The position numbers were made by a program, and so were the translations under genes. A stretch of DNA of 64,000 bases from Actinomycetes bacterium (GTDB lineage: Bacteria; Actinomycetota; Acidimicrobiia; Acidimicrobiales; RAAP-2), in contig JAJXUK010000002.1 in assembly GCA_021782915.1 (NCBI GenBank), positions 39,417-103,416 of the forward strand, read 5' to 3'. Under the pieces are notes generated by a model. The model saw only the letters and a list, made by a program, of their open reading frames with translations, was not told the origin of the DNA and made no database searches. This document shows positions 20,950 through 31,200 of this stretch, piece by piece (the first letter of the stretch is position 1; every line of letters begins with the position of its first letter).

Positions 20950-23250
20950 GTGAGCGAGCAGCGTCGCGTCGGCGTGCCTCGGGCGAGCTGGTGGATCCTC
21001 GGAATCGTCGTGCTCGGCTTGGTCGGTGGCGGTCTCGGTCACGCCGCCGGCTCGTCGCGCCTCGGCGACGGCGCGTGGATCGGCGCGACGGGCGTCGGCG
21101 TGGTCCTCTCCGTGGCCACGATGGTGCGCAGTCTGCGCGCGCGCCGTCTGGGCGTCGACGTCATCGCGTTGCTGGCGCTGCTCGGCGCCCTCGGGGTGCG
21201 CGAGTACCTCGCCGGCGCGGTCATCAGCGTCATGCTTGGCACCGGCCAGGCCCTCGAGGACTGGGCCACCGGACGGGCCCGACGTGAGCTCGCCGCTCTG
21301 CTGGGCCGGGCCCCGAAGCTCGCGCACCGGTATCGCGACGGCTCGCTGGACACCGTCGCCTTAGAGGAGGTCGCCCCGGGGGAGCGATTGATGGTGGCCA
21401 CGGGTGAGGTCGTGCCGGTTGACGGCACGGTCCTCTCGCCGAGCGCCGTGCTCGACGAGTCCGCCCTGACCGGCGAGGCGCTGCCCGTCACGCGCGTCGA
21501 GGGTGATCCCGTGCGAAGCGGTGTGCTCAACGCGGGCGCGCCCTTCGACCTGCTGGCGGTGGCCAGCGCCGAGCAGAGCACCTTCAGCGGCGTCGTGCGC
21601 CTGGTGCAGCAGGCCGAGTCGACCCAGGCGCCCTTCGTGCGTCTGGCCGATCGCTACGCCGTCATCTTCCTCTTCGTCAGCCTGGCCACGGCCGGTCTCG
21701 CCTGGGCGCTGGGTGGCCCGGCGCGCGCGGTGGACGTGCTCGTGGTGTCCACGCCGTGTCCGATGATCCTGGCGGCTCCGGCCGCCTTCATCTCCGGGCT
21801 GTCGCGCGCCGCGCGCCGCGGCATCATCGTCAAGAGCGGGGCGGTGCTCGAGCGCCTGGCCGGGGCGAGCACGCTGCTCATCGACAAGACCGGGACGGTC
21901 ACGCGTGGGCACCCCGAGCTCGCAGAGCTGGTGTTGGGCCCGGGGCAGTCCGCCGACGTCGTCCTGAGCGCGGCGGGATCGCTCGATCAGATGTCCCCGC
22001 ACGTCGTGGCCAGCGCGGTGGTGCGCGCGGCCCTGGACCACGCCGTGCGACTGGAGATGCCCCGGGACGTGGAGGAGGTCGCCGGCAGCGGCATCCGCGG
22101 TCTCGTCGCGGGCCGGCGCGTCGCGGTGGGCAACGAGCGCTGGGTGGGCCTGGCCAGCACGCCGGCCTGGGCGCGCGCGGCCCGCCGACGCGCACGTCGA
22201 GAGGGCTCACTGCTGGTCTACGTCGCCCTCGAGGGCGAGCCGGTCGGCCTGCTGGTGTTCTCGGATCCACTGCGTCACGACTCGGCGCGAACCATTCGTG
22301 CCCTGCGCCAGAGCGGCATCAGGCGCGTCGTCCTGGTGACCGGGGATCGAAGCGACGTCGCCGAGACGATCGGCTCAGTGATCGGCGTGGACGAGGTGCT
22401 GGCCGAGCGCCAGCCCGCCGAGAAGCTCGACGTGGTGCGCCTGGAGGCGCGCCGGGGCCCGACGATCATGGTGGGTGACGGCATCAATGACGCCCCGGCC
22501 CTGGCCATGGCGAGCGTCGGCGTCGCCATGGGTGCCCGCGGCGCCTCGGCGGCCTCGGAGGCCGCCGACGTCGTGCTCACGGTGGATCGTCTGGACCGCC
22601 TCGCCGAGGCCCTGCGACTCGCGCGCCGAACCCGGCGCATCGCGACCCAGAGCGTGCTGGTGGGCATGGGGCTCTCCCTCGCGGCGATGCTCGCGGCGAC
22701 GATCGGCTGGCTGCCGGCGGTGGCCGGCGCGATCCTCCAGGAGCTCATCGACGCCGGCGTCATCGTCAACGCGCTGCGAGCCCTGCGGCCCGGTCCCCAG
22801 GAGGCGCGTCTGACCACGAGGGACTCGCGACTCGCCCAGCGATTCCAGGAGGAGCATCGCGCGGTGCGCGCGGTGCTCGATCAGCTGCACCAGATCGCTG
22901 ACGACGTCAGCGACGACGAGTCGGGCGTAGCGGTGTCCTCGGCGCGGCGGATCCACCAGCGCCTGGTGGACGAGGTGCTGGCCCACGAGCTCGCCGAGGA
23001 GGCCGAGCTCTACCCCGCACTCGAGCGCTTCCTCGGCGGAGCGGATCCGCTCAGCACCATGAGCCGTGCGCACACCGAGATCGCCCACCGCATCCGCCGA
23101 CTCGGCCAGCTGCTCGACGAGCTCGAGACCGACGCGGTGGACGTCGCCGACGTGGTCGATCTGCGCAGCATGCTCTACGGACTGCACGCCATCCTCAGCC
23201 TGCACACGGCCCAGGAGGAGGAGAGCTACCTCTCACTCGGTGAGGAGTAG
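20950..23250 (+). CDS. P1B-type metal-transporting ATPase (P1B-5-like) with C-terminal hemerythrin HHE domain
   Basis: DKTGTVTRGHPE, TGEALPVTR, GDGINDAPALA, TPCP membrane motif, LQELID; C-terminal FQEEHRAVRAVLDQL...HELAEEAELYPALERF...HAILSLHTAQEEESYLSL. Confidence 0.9.
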   Translation: MSEQRRVGVPRASWWILGIVVLGLVGGGLGHAAGSSRLGDGAWIGATGVGVVLSVATMVRSLRARRLGVDVIALLALLGALGVREYLAGAVISVMLGTGQALEDWATGRARRELAALLGRAPKLAHRYRDGSLDTVALEEVAPGERLMVATGEVVPVDGTVLSPSAVLDESALTGEALPVTRVEGDPVRSGVLNAGAPFDLLAVASAEQSTFSGVVRLVQQAESTQAPFVRLADRYAVIFLFVSLATAGLAWALGGPARAVDVLVVSTPCPMILAAPAAFISGLSRAARRGIIVKSGAVLERLAGASTLLIDKTGTVTRGHPELAELVLGPGQSADVVLSAAGSLDQMSPHVVASAVVRAALDHAVRLEMPRDVEEVAGSGIRGLVAGRRVAVGNERWVGLASTPAWARAARRRARREGSLLVYVALEGEPVGLLVFSDPLRHDSARTIRALRQSGIRRVVLVTGDRSDVAETIGSVIGVDEVLAERQPAEKLDVVRLEARRGPTIMVGDGINDAPALAMASVGVAMGARGASAASEAADVVLTVDRLDRLAEALRLARRTRRIATQSVLVGMGLSLAAMLAATIGWLPAVAGAILQELIDAGVIVNALRALRPGPQEARLTTRDSRLAQRFQEEHRAVRAVLDQLHQIADDVSDDESGVAVSSARRIHQRLVDEVLAHELAEEAELYPALERFLGGADPLSTMSRAHTEIAHRIRRLGQLLDELETDAVDVADVVDLRSMLYGLHAILSLHTAQEEESYLSLGEE

Positions 23251-23389
23251 ACCCTCCCGTGGGGCCCTGGATAGGCTTCGCCCGGAGGGGGTGCATGGTG
23301 GAGTCTTTTCGCGGGGCCGATCTCGGCCGGGGCCCCGTCGGCGTCTCTGGCGCCGGAGCCCCGACGTGCACGCGGGCCCGGGCTCGCTG

Positions 23390-23716
23390 ATGTGCCGCTC
23401 CATCACGCCGCTGCGGGGGCTGGAGCCGCCGGCCAGTGCCGCGCAGGTGCGTGACGCCGCCTCTCAGTTCGTGGGCAAGGTGGGTGCGCTCAGCCCGGCC
23501 CAGCGTGAGCGCCCGGAGGCCCAGCGGGCCATCGAGGCCATCGCCCAGGTCGTTGAGGGACTCCTGGATGAGCTGCCGGCGCGTCGGCGTGCTTCGAGCG
23601 TGTCAGCCCCGCGCCGGCGTCTAGGGAACAAGGATGCGCCGGAAGCGCCGCGCGGCGAGACGGAGTCCAGCCAGCCCGACGGCAGTCAGGTAGAGCGCGC
23701 GCAGGCCCATCAGTAG
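23390..23716 (+). CDS. DUF2277 family protein
   Basis: MCRSITPLRGLEPPASAAQVRDAASQFVGKVGALSPAQRERPEAQRAIEAIAQVVEGLLDEL resembles the DUF2277 consensus (MCRNI..L..FEPPAT..EI..AA.QFVRK). Confidence 0.72.
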   Translation: MCRSITPLRGLEPPASAAQVRDAASQFVGKVGALSPAQRERPEAQRAIEAIAQVVEGLLDELPARRRASSVSAPRRRLGNKDAPEAPRGETESSQPDGSQVERAQAHQ

Positions 23717-24409
23717 GGAGAGCTGGCCCAGGGCCAGGCCCCGCATGAGGGTGGCGGACTGGTACAGGGGCGACAGGGACACGATCGCCCCGAGCCAGCG
23801 CGGGTAGAGCGAGATGGGAAAGAACGTGGCCGAGAAGAGGAAGAGCGGCAGCTCTACCAGGGTCGCGAACTCGAAGTCCTGCCAGGAGCGAATGTAGGTG
23901 CACCCGGCCAGTCCCACCCCGGAGAAGGCCAGCCCGGTCAGCAGCGCGGCCGGCCAGCAGAGCACGACCCACGCGCTGCCGACGTCGCCCAGCAGCACCA
24001 TGCAGACGATGAAGGAGGCCGCGTAGAGGGCGGCGCGCGAGAGCGCCCACCAGATCTCCCCGAGGGCCACGTCGCTCACGTCGAGCGGCGTGGCCAGGAT
24101 CGCGTCGTAGGAGTGGGCGATCTTGAGGCGGAAGAAGACGTTGAAGATCGTGTCGATCACGGCGCCGTTCATCATGGAGGTGGCGAGCATGCCGGGCGCG
24201 ACGAAGGCGGCGTAGCTCATGGGGTGTCCGCCGACGTGGATCGTGCCGATGAGCTTGTTCAGCCCGATGCTGATCGAGAGCAGGTAGAAGAGCGGCTCGA
24301 AGAAGCCCGAGACCATCATCAGCCACTGGCGTCGGTAGACGAGCAGGTTGCGTTCGAACACGTGGATCGAGCGGCGCGAGCCGAAGCGCGGCAGGACGCG
24401 AGTCAACAT
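23621..24409 (-). CDS. ABC-2 type transporter permease
   Basis: HVFERNLLVYRRQWLMMVSGFFEPLFYLLSISIGL...YAAFVAPGMLATSMMNGAVIDT; hydrophobic. Confidence 0.87.
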   Translation of the reverse strand: MLTRVLPRFGSRRSIHVFERNLLVYRRQWLMMVSGFFEPLFYLLSISIGLNKLIGTIHVGGHPMSYAAFVAPGMLATSMMNGAVIDTIFNVFFRLKIAHSYDAILATPLDVSDVALGEIWWALSRAALYAASFIVCMVLLGDVGSAWVVLCWPAALLTGLAFSGVGLAGCTYIRSWQDFEFATLVELPLFLFSATFFPISLYPRWLGAIVSLSPLYQSATLMRGLALGQLSLLMGLRALYLTAVGLAGLRLAARRFRRILVP

Positions 24410-25209
24410 CAGTTCACCAGCCGACGGCGCAGCGTGTGGCGACCCCAGAGGAGCCCGGCGACGGCCATCACGCCGAGCACCGCGACGTGCGCGCTCAGGG
24501 CGCCGAGGGACCCGTGGCCGTCGGCGCCCGCGCGAGCCAGGGCGACGCCGTGGTACAGGGGGGCCAGCTGCACCAGCGGGCGCAGGTAGCCCGGGTACGC
24601 CGAGACGGGATAGAAGGTGGCCGAGAAGAGGAACATCGGCACGATGGCGAAGCGGTAGAAGGTGATGAGCGCACCCTCGTTCTCGAGCGTGCAGGTCCAG
24701 GCGACCAGGGGTGCGGCGAAGGCCAGGGCGATGAGGGTGGCCACGAGCGGCAGGCTGAGCGCCCACCACGAGTGCAGCGCGCCGAAGAGCCCGATGATCA
24801 CGGTGTAGATGACACCCGTCGCCAGGGCTCGCGTGCCGACCCAACTCAGCTTGCCGAGCAGGACGTCCTCGGGCTCGAGGGGCGTAGAGATCGCGGCGTG
24901 GTACGTGCGCTGCCATTTGACGGCACCCAGCACGGACCACGTGGACTCGCCCTCGCCGATCTGCATCGCCGTCGTGGCCAGCAGGCCCGGCGCGATGAAG
25001 TCTAAGTAGCTCAGGCCCTGCACGCGCCCCGCGTGCTGGGAGACGAGGTGGCCGACCCCGACGCCCATCGCCGCGAGAAAGAGGAGGGGGAAGACGGCGG
25101 TGCTGATCACCGAGCCACGCCAGGTGCGCGCGTAGAGCACCGCGTGATACCACCAGCTGCGCTGCCAGCGGGCCCAGCCCGCGCTCGGGTGGGCCGTCAC
25201 GTCGCTCAT
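24409..25209 (-). CDS. ABC-2 type transporter permease
   Basis: YARTWRGSVISTAVFPLLFLAAMGVGVG...SYLDFIAPGLLATTAMQIGEGESTWSVLG. Confidence 0.87.
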   Translation of the reverse strand: MSDVTAHPSAGWARWQRSWWYHAVLYARTWRGSVISTAVFPLLFLAAMGVGVGHLVSQHAGRVQGLSYLDFIAPGLLATTAMQIGEGESTWSVLGAVKWQRTYHAAISTPLEPEDVLLGKLSWVGTRALATGVIYTVIIGLFGALHSWWALSLPLVATLIALAFAAPLVAWTCTLENEGALITFYRFAIVPMFLFSATFYPVSAYPGYLRPLVQLAPLYHGVALARAGADGHGSLGALSAHVAVLGVMAVAGLLWGRHTLRRRLVN

Positions 25210-26138
25210 TCGACGAGGGTCCGGCCGGTCAGGCGCAAGAAGACGTCCTCCAGCGAGCTGCGCCGCACCAGCGTGCTCGCCGGGTTGACGCCGGCGCGGC
25301 CCAGCTGGCCGACGACCTCGTCACCGTCATTCACGTACAGCAGGATCCGGTCTGGCAGTACCTCCACGCGTGACGCGAAGCCCTCCAGGGAGGCGCGGAG
25401 GGGCTCGTGCTCGTCCTGGGCGAAGCGCAGCTCCACCACCTCGCGGGTGGAGTGCTGCTCGATGAGCTCGCTCGGCGCTCCCTGCGCCACGATGGAGCCC
25501 TGGTCCATGACGACGAGTCGGTCACAGAGCTGCTCGGCCTCGTCCATGTAGTGGGTCGTGATGATGAGCGTCACGCCCTCGCGCTTGAGCCGGTAGAGCC
25601 GGTCCCAGAGCAGGTGGCGCGCCTGAGGGTCCAGGCCCGTCGTCGGCTCATCCAGGATCAGCAGCTCGGGTCGATTGATGAGGGCGCGCGCGATGGTGAG
25701 GCGCCGCTTCATCCCACCGGACAGGTCGTCGACCTTGCTGTTCGCGCGCTCGGAGAGCTGGACGAACTCGAGCAGCTCGCGGGTGCGCTCCTTGACCTCG
25801 CTCCAGGGCAGGTCGAAGTAGCGCCCGTAGATCTCCAGGTTCACGCGCACGCTCAACTCGAGCTCGAGGGTGTCCTCCTGGGGCACCACGCCCAGTCGCG
25901 CCCGGATCGTTGGGCCGTGGGTGGCCGGATCCAGTCCCAGGATGCGCAGGGTGCCCTGCGAGGGAGTCGAGACCGCCGAGATCATGCGCATGGTGCTGGT
26001 CTTGCCGGCCCCGTTGGGTCCCAGGAAGCCGAAGCTCTCACCACGCCGGACCTCGACGTCGATCCCGTGCACCGCCTCGAAGGCGCCGAAGCGCTTGACC
26101 AGGCCCCGTGCCTCGACGACCAGGTCCTCCACGCTCAC
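25206..26138 (-). CDS. ABC transporter ATP-binding protein
   Basis: GFLGPNGAGKTSTMRMI, LSGGMKRRLTIARALINRPELLILDEPTTGLDPQARHLLWD. Confidence 0.93.
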   Translation of the reverse strand: MSVEDLVVEARGLVKRFGAFEAVHGIDVEVRRGESFGFLGPNGAGKTSTMRMISAVSTPSQGTLRILGLDPATHGPTIRARLGVVPQEDTLELELSVRVNLEIYGRYFDLPWSEVKERTRELLEFVQLSERANSKVDDLSGGMKRRLTIARALINRPELLILDEPTTGLDPQARHLLWDRLYRLKREGVTLIITTHYMDEAEQLCDRLVVMDQGSIVAQGAPSELIEQHSTREVVELRFAQDEHEPLRASLEGFASRVEVLPDRILLYVNDGDEVVGQLGRAGVNPASTLVRRSSLEDVFLRLTGRTLVE

Positions 26139-26205
26139 GTCTCCCTCTCGCCGCGTCGGGGCCGGAGCCCGGATCGCGCCGCGACCATCTGAGGGTAGTC
26201 GGGGC

Positions 26206-28227
26206 TCACGGTGTCGGTGCCGGGCCCGTGGCCTCGGCTCGCCAGAGCGCGTCGAGGTCCACCACCGCGTGTCGCGTGGGTGCCGTCGGCGCCTCGCGCG
26301 AGGGCGCAGACTCCTCGATCACCAGCCCGGCGGCCACGACGTCGTCGACGAAGCGACTCAGCAGCGCGTAGCTGTGACGGTCGTCCAGGGCGCGCCGGTG
26401 GTGGGCCAGGCGCATCGGTGCGTAGAGGCTGAGCCGGTCGCGCGCGCGTGTGATCGCGACGTAGAAGAGTCGCCGCTCCTCCGCGAGGCCCTCGGCGCTG
26501 CCCAGGGCCATGTCGATGGGGATCACGCCGTCGATGACGTGTGGCACGTGCACGTGAGACCACTCGAGGCCCTTGGCCGAGTGAATGGTCGAGATGACGA
26601 CGTAGTCCTCGTCGAGCTCGGGCGGCCCGGCCAAGTCGCTCGTCGAGGCGGGTGGATCCAGGGTGAGCTCGGCGAGCCAGTCCGAGAGCCGGGCGCTAAG
26701 CCCGGCGGCGCTCACGAGGCGCTCGAGGTCGCCCAAGCGGGCCGGTGAGTCGGGGTAGTGAGCACGGATGAGCGGACGCAGGGCGTCGAGGACGGCGTCG
26801 GCCCGCGCGTCCGCCAGCACTCGCTCACGAGCCTGGGCGAGGGTGCGCAGCGTGTCGGCGAGGCTCTCGCGCACCGACGTGGGCGCGGCGAGCACCACGT
26901 CGGCCCAGTGGCTCAGCGGATCACGAGGCTGGGCGCGCACGACCTCGAGCAGGCCGCGGGCCCGGCTCGTGCCGATGCCCGGGTGCAGGCGCAGCAGGCG
27001 GTACCAGGCGACCTCGTCGTGCGCGTTGTCGACGAGACGCGCTGCGGCGATGAAGTCGCGCACGTGTGCGGCCTCGAGGAAGCGCAGTCCGCCGTACTTG
27101 CGGTACGGCACGTGTCGGGCGGACAGCTCGATCTCGACCAGGTCGCTGTGGTGTCCGGCGCGCACCAGGACCGCCTGTTCGCGCAGGGCCACACCCTCTT
27201 CGTGGGCGGCGAGGATGGCGTCGACGATCGCTCGGGCCTCCCCGGGCGCGTCGTGGCTGTGCACCAGTCGGGGAGCTGCTCCGGGGCCGCGGGCGGCTTC
27301 GAGTCGGATGCTCGGGCCCCCCTCGGTGGGGCGCACGGTGTTGGCCACGTCGAGGATGCCCTGGTGCGAGCGGAAGTTGCGCTCAAGGGCGATGACGCGC
27401 GCGTCCGGCAGCTGGGTGAGCAGCTCGCGCAGGTGTCGCGAGTCGGCGCCGCGGAAGCCGTAGATCGCCTGAGCCTCATCGCCCACGACCGTCAGGCCGC
27501 GGCCGTCCGGGGCGAGGGCCCGCACGATGTCGACCTGAATCTGGTTGACGTCCTGGTACTCGTCCACGAGCACGTAGTCGAAGTGGCGCCGCTCGTCGGC
27601 TATGAGCAGCGCGCGCCAGTACAGCAACAGGTCATCGAAGTCCACGACGCCCGTGTCGCGTTTGCGTGCGGTCACTGCGCGAAAGAGCTCTCCCATGGCC
27701 TCGACGTGTCCCGCGCACCACGGGAACTCGGTGGGCACCACCACACCCAGCGCCTCGCCCCGATTCACGCAGCGTGAGTAGATCGTCGCGAGAGTGCTCG
27801 CGCGTGGGAAGCGCTCCGTGATGCCGGCGAGTCCGTGCTCGGCTCGCAGCAGATCCATCAAGTCGACGACCTCGCCCGGGTCGAGCACTCCGAATCCGGG
27901 TGGGAGGCCCACGACCTCGGGATTGGCGCTCAGCACGCGGTGCGCGACGCTGTGAAAGGTGCCACCGACGGCGAGGCGTCCGGCGCCCGAGCCGGCGAGC
28001 GCGCTCGCGCGGCCCAGCATGTCGTCCGCGGCCCGGCGAGTGAAGCTCAGCAGCAGGATCCTCTCCGGCGCCGCGCCGCGCTCGAGTAGGTGCGCCAGGC
28101 GCGCGATGAGCGTGCGCGTCTTGCCGGTCCCGGCGCCCGCGGCCACCACGAGGGCTCCCTCACCGTGCGTGGCCACGGCGCGCTGGGTCTCGGTCAGCCC
28201 GTCGTCCCAGTTGGATAAAGCGAACAC
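26206..28227 (-). CDS. UvrD/Rep-type ATP-dependent DNA helicase
   Basis: VVAAGAGTGKTRTLIARLAHLL, LLSFTRRAADDML, YVLVDEYQDVNQIQVDIVRAL, TVVGDEAQAIYGFRGA, STIHSAKGLEWSHVHV. Confidence 0.92.
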   Translation of the reverse strand: MFALSNWDDGLTETQRAVATHGEGALVVAAGAGTGKTRTLIARLAHLLERGAAPERILLLSFTRRAADDMLGRASALAGSGAGRLAVGGTFHSVAHRVLSANPEVVGLPPGFGVLDPGEVVDLMDLLRAEHGLAGITERFPRASTLATIYSRCVNRGEALGVVVPTEFPWCAGHVEAMGELFRAVTARKRDTGVVDFDDLLLYWRALLIADERRHFDYVLVDEYQDVNQIQVDIVRALAPDGRGLTVVGDEAQAIYGFRGADSRHLRELLTQLPDARVIALERNFRSHQGILDVANTVRPTEGGPSIRLEAARGPGAAPRLVHSHDAPGEARAIVDAILAAHEEGVALREQAVLVRAGHHSDLVEIELSARHVPYRKYGGLRFLEAAHVRDFIAAARLVDNAHDEVAWYRLLRLHPGIGTSRARGLLEVVRAQPRDPLSHWADVVLAAPTSVRESLADTLRTLAQARERVLADARADAVLDALRPLIRAHYPDSPARLGDLERLVSAAGLSARLSDWLAELTLDPPASTSDLAGPPELDEDYVVISTIHSAKGLEWSHVHVPHVIDGVIPIDMALGSAEGLAEERRLFYVAITRARDRLSLYAPMRLAHHRRALDDRHSYALLSRFVDDVVAAGLVIEESAPSREAPTAPTRHAVVDLDALWRAEATGPAPTP

Positions 28228-28267
28228 TTGTTCGATTATACGGTGGCCCGTGACGCGGCCGAGAGCC

Positions 28268-31200
28268 CTAGGGCGCGTGCGTCACGTCGTGGGCGACTCG
28301 GGAGGCGTCCCGCACGTTTCCGAATCCCCTGATGAGCGCCGGGGCCAGCGCGCGCGTGAGGATCTCGTCGTAGTCGGACCCTCCCAGTGAGTTCGCCCAC
28401 GTGCCGAGCGCACTCAGGTAGGTGTCGCGCTCGGCGTCGGCACGGCGGCGCTCGTGGCTGTGTCCGAAGGGGTCCAGTGCCCGTCCGCGCAGTCGGCGCA
28501 TCGCGCGCAGGGCGCGGAACGCGCTGGGTGCGCCGACGCGCACGGCGATCTTCGTGCGCCGGCCACTGTGCCGCCCCCACGCCTTGAGGTGATAGGTCAC
28601 GCGCGCGTCCTCGCCGAAGGCGGCGGCCAGCTCGGTGCGGAACTGGTCGCTCAGGTGCAGGCGGGCCACCTCGTACTCGTCCTTGTAGGCCATCAGGCGA
28701 TACGCCTGCTCGGCCGCGGCCCGCGAGAGGGCCCGGTCCTCGCGCCCGTGGCGCGCGTCGGCGACCAGCAGGGGCCTCAGCGCCTCCACGTAGCGACGCG
28801 CGTAGCCGAGATCCTGGTAGTCGGCGAGGTCCGCGGCACGATCCAGGACCAGCTCACGCAGCTCCGGATTCAGGTCCAGGGTGTCGATGAGGCGCTCTAC
28901 GGGCTCGGCCGGGGGATCCGCGACGGGCGCCACAGCGTCCGAGAGCTGACCGGAGACGGCGGCGCGGCCCACTCGCAGGGCCCGCAGGTTGGCCTCGACG
29001 TCGACGCCGTTGATCTCGATGGCTCGCTCCAGGGCGGCGGGTGACAGGCCGAGCACTCCGCTCTGCAGCGCGGCTCCCAGCAGCAGGACGTTGGCGTGGG
29101 CCTCCGAGCCGACGTGTCGCTGGGCCAGCTCGGCCGCGTCGAGCCACACGTTCTGCTCGGCGCGCGTGCGCGCGTCCACGCGCGCACGCAGCTGTGCCAG
29201 GGTGGGACCCTCGAGGTCCGCGTCGGCCACCTGACGCCCGGTGGGCGTGGTGCTGCTGGTCATGACGGCGACCGTGCGCGTCGCACTCGCGGCGACGAGG
29301 TGGCGGTGGTCGGCGGCCACCAGTGGGTCGGCCCCGAGGTACACGTCGCACTCCTCGGCGCCGAGTCGACTGGTCGTGTCGAGCTCCTCGTCGCTGATGC
29401 GCAGATCCGAGATCACCGCGCCACCCTTCTGGGCAATCCCGGTCTGGTCCATCCCTCGCACGTGCCGGCCCTCGAGGTGCGCGGCCATCGCGATCAGCTG
29501 GGCGGCGGTGAGCACGCCTGTGCCCCCGATGCCGGCGAGGCGCACGGTCACATCGCGTGGCCCGTGCGCGAGCGGCTCGGCCAGCTGCGCACTGTCCGGC
29601 ACGGGCGCGAGCTCGCGGTGCGCCCGTGAGCCGGGCTCGACGCTGACCAACGCCGGGCAGTCGCCCTGCAGACACGAGTAGTCGAAGTTGCACGACTGCT
29701 GGTGGATCTGGGTCTTGCGTCCGCGCCGTGTGGTGATGGGTCGCACGGACAGGCAGTTGGAGAACGCCCCACAGTCACCGCAGCCCTCGCACAGCAGGGT
29801 GTTGATGAAGACGTGCCGACGCGGTGTCTCGGCTTGGGCGCGCTTGCGCCTGCGGCGCAGCTCGGCCGCGCACTCCTGGTCGTGCAGCAGCACGGTCACC
29901 CCGGGGATCGCGGCCAGGCGCTCCTGGGCCTCGATGATGCGCTCACGGGGCCAGACCGTGACGGACGCCGGCAGGTCTCGGTACGCCTGGGGACTGGCCG
30001 TGGTGATCATCACCCGCGCCACGCCCTCGGCGTGCAGGTGACGCACGAGGTCAGCCATCGAGCGCCCGCCGGGAATGGCCTGGCCGCCCGTCATGGCGAC
30101 CGTCGAGTTGACCAGGATCTTGTAGGTGATGTTCACGCCGGCCGCGACGGCGGCACGAATGGCCAGGGATCCCGAGTGCGCCAGCGTGCCATCGCCGAGG
30201 TTCTGGGTGAAGTGCGTCGAGCTGACGAAGGGGGACATGCCGTTCCACATGGCCCCCTCACCGCCCATCTGGAAGCGCCCGACCACGGTGCCCACCTGGC
30301 GCGTTCCCATCTGGATCGCCAGACCATGGCACCCGCTGCCCGAGCCCACGTACGTGCCGGGTGGGACCTTCACACCGGTGCTGTGCGGACAGCCCGAGCA
30401 GAAGTACGCGCTGCGCGCCAAGACCAGTGGCGCCGGGGGCGCGGGACGCGGGCGCTCCAGCCAGGCGCGCACCGCGGCGCTCTCGCGATGCGCGAGCACG
30501 CGCTGGGCCAGCGCGCGCGCGAGCACGTCGGCGTCGACCTCGCCGGTCACGGGGATCAGCGCTCGGCCGTGGTCATCGTGCTGGCCCGTGACCGCCGGAG
30601 CGTCGGGCATCCCGTAGAGCGCATCGCGCACCAGGGTCTCGAGGAAGGCTCGCTTGTCCTCCACCACCAGCACCTCGCGCAGGCCGCGGGCGAAGTCGCG
30701 CACCGTGGCGCGGTCCAGTGGGTAGGGCATTGCGACCTTGAGCAGGCGCACGCCGGTGCGTGCCAGGTCAGGGCCATCGATGCCCAGCGCGTGCAGGGCG
30801 TGGCGCAGCGCGAGGTAGGCCGGTCCGGCGGCGACGACGCCGAGCACGTCGTCGTGCGAGCGCGCGAGCACTCGGTTGAGCTCGTTGGCCACGCCGTAGC
30901 GTCGTGCCATCTCGAGGCGAGGACCGTAGAGACCCGACTCGAGCTCGATCAGCGTGGCGCCAAGAAGCTGGGCGCTCACGCGGTGACGGAAGCTCACCCC
31001 GTCGATCTCCCGGTCAGGCTCCACGACGCGAAAGCCCGCCAGGTCCAGCTCGACGCTCTGAGTCGCGCCGGCGACACTGGCCGAGATGCGCAACCCCGCC
31101 CAGAGCCCGGACGCGCGAGAGAGGGCGATGCCGTGCAGTCCGAGGTGCAACAGGTCGGCCGGATCCGCCGGGCTCAGCACGGGCATGGCGAGCGAGTAGA

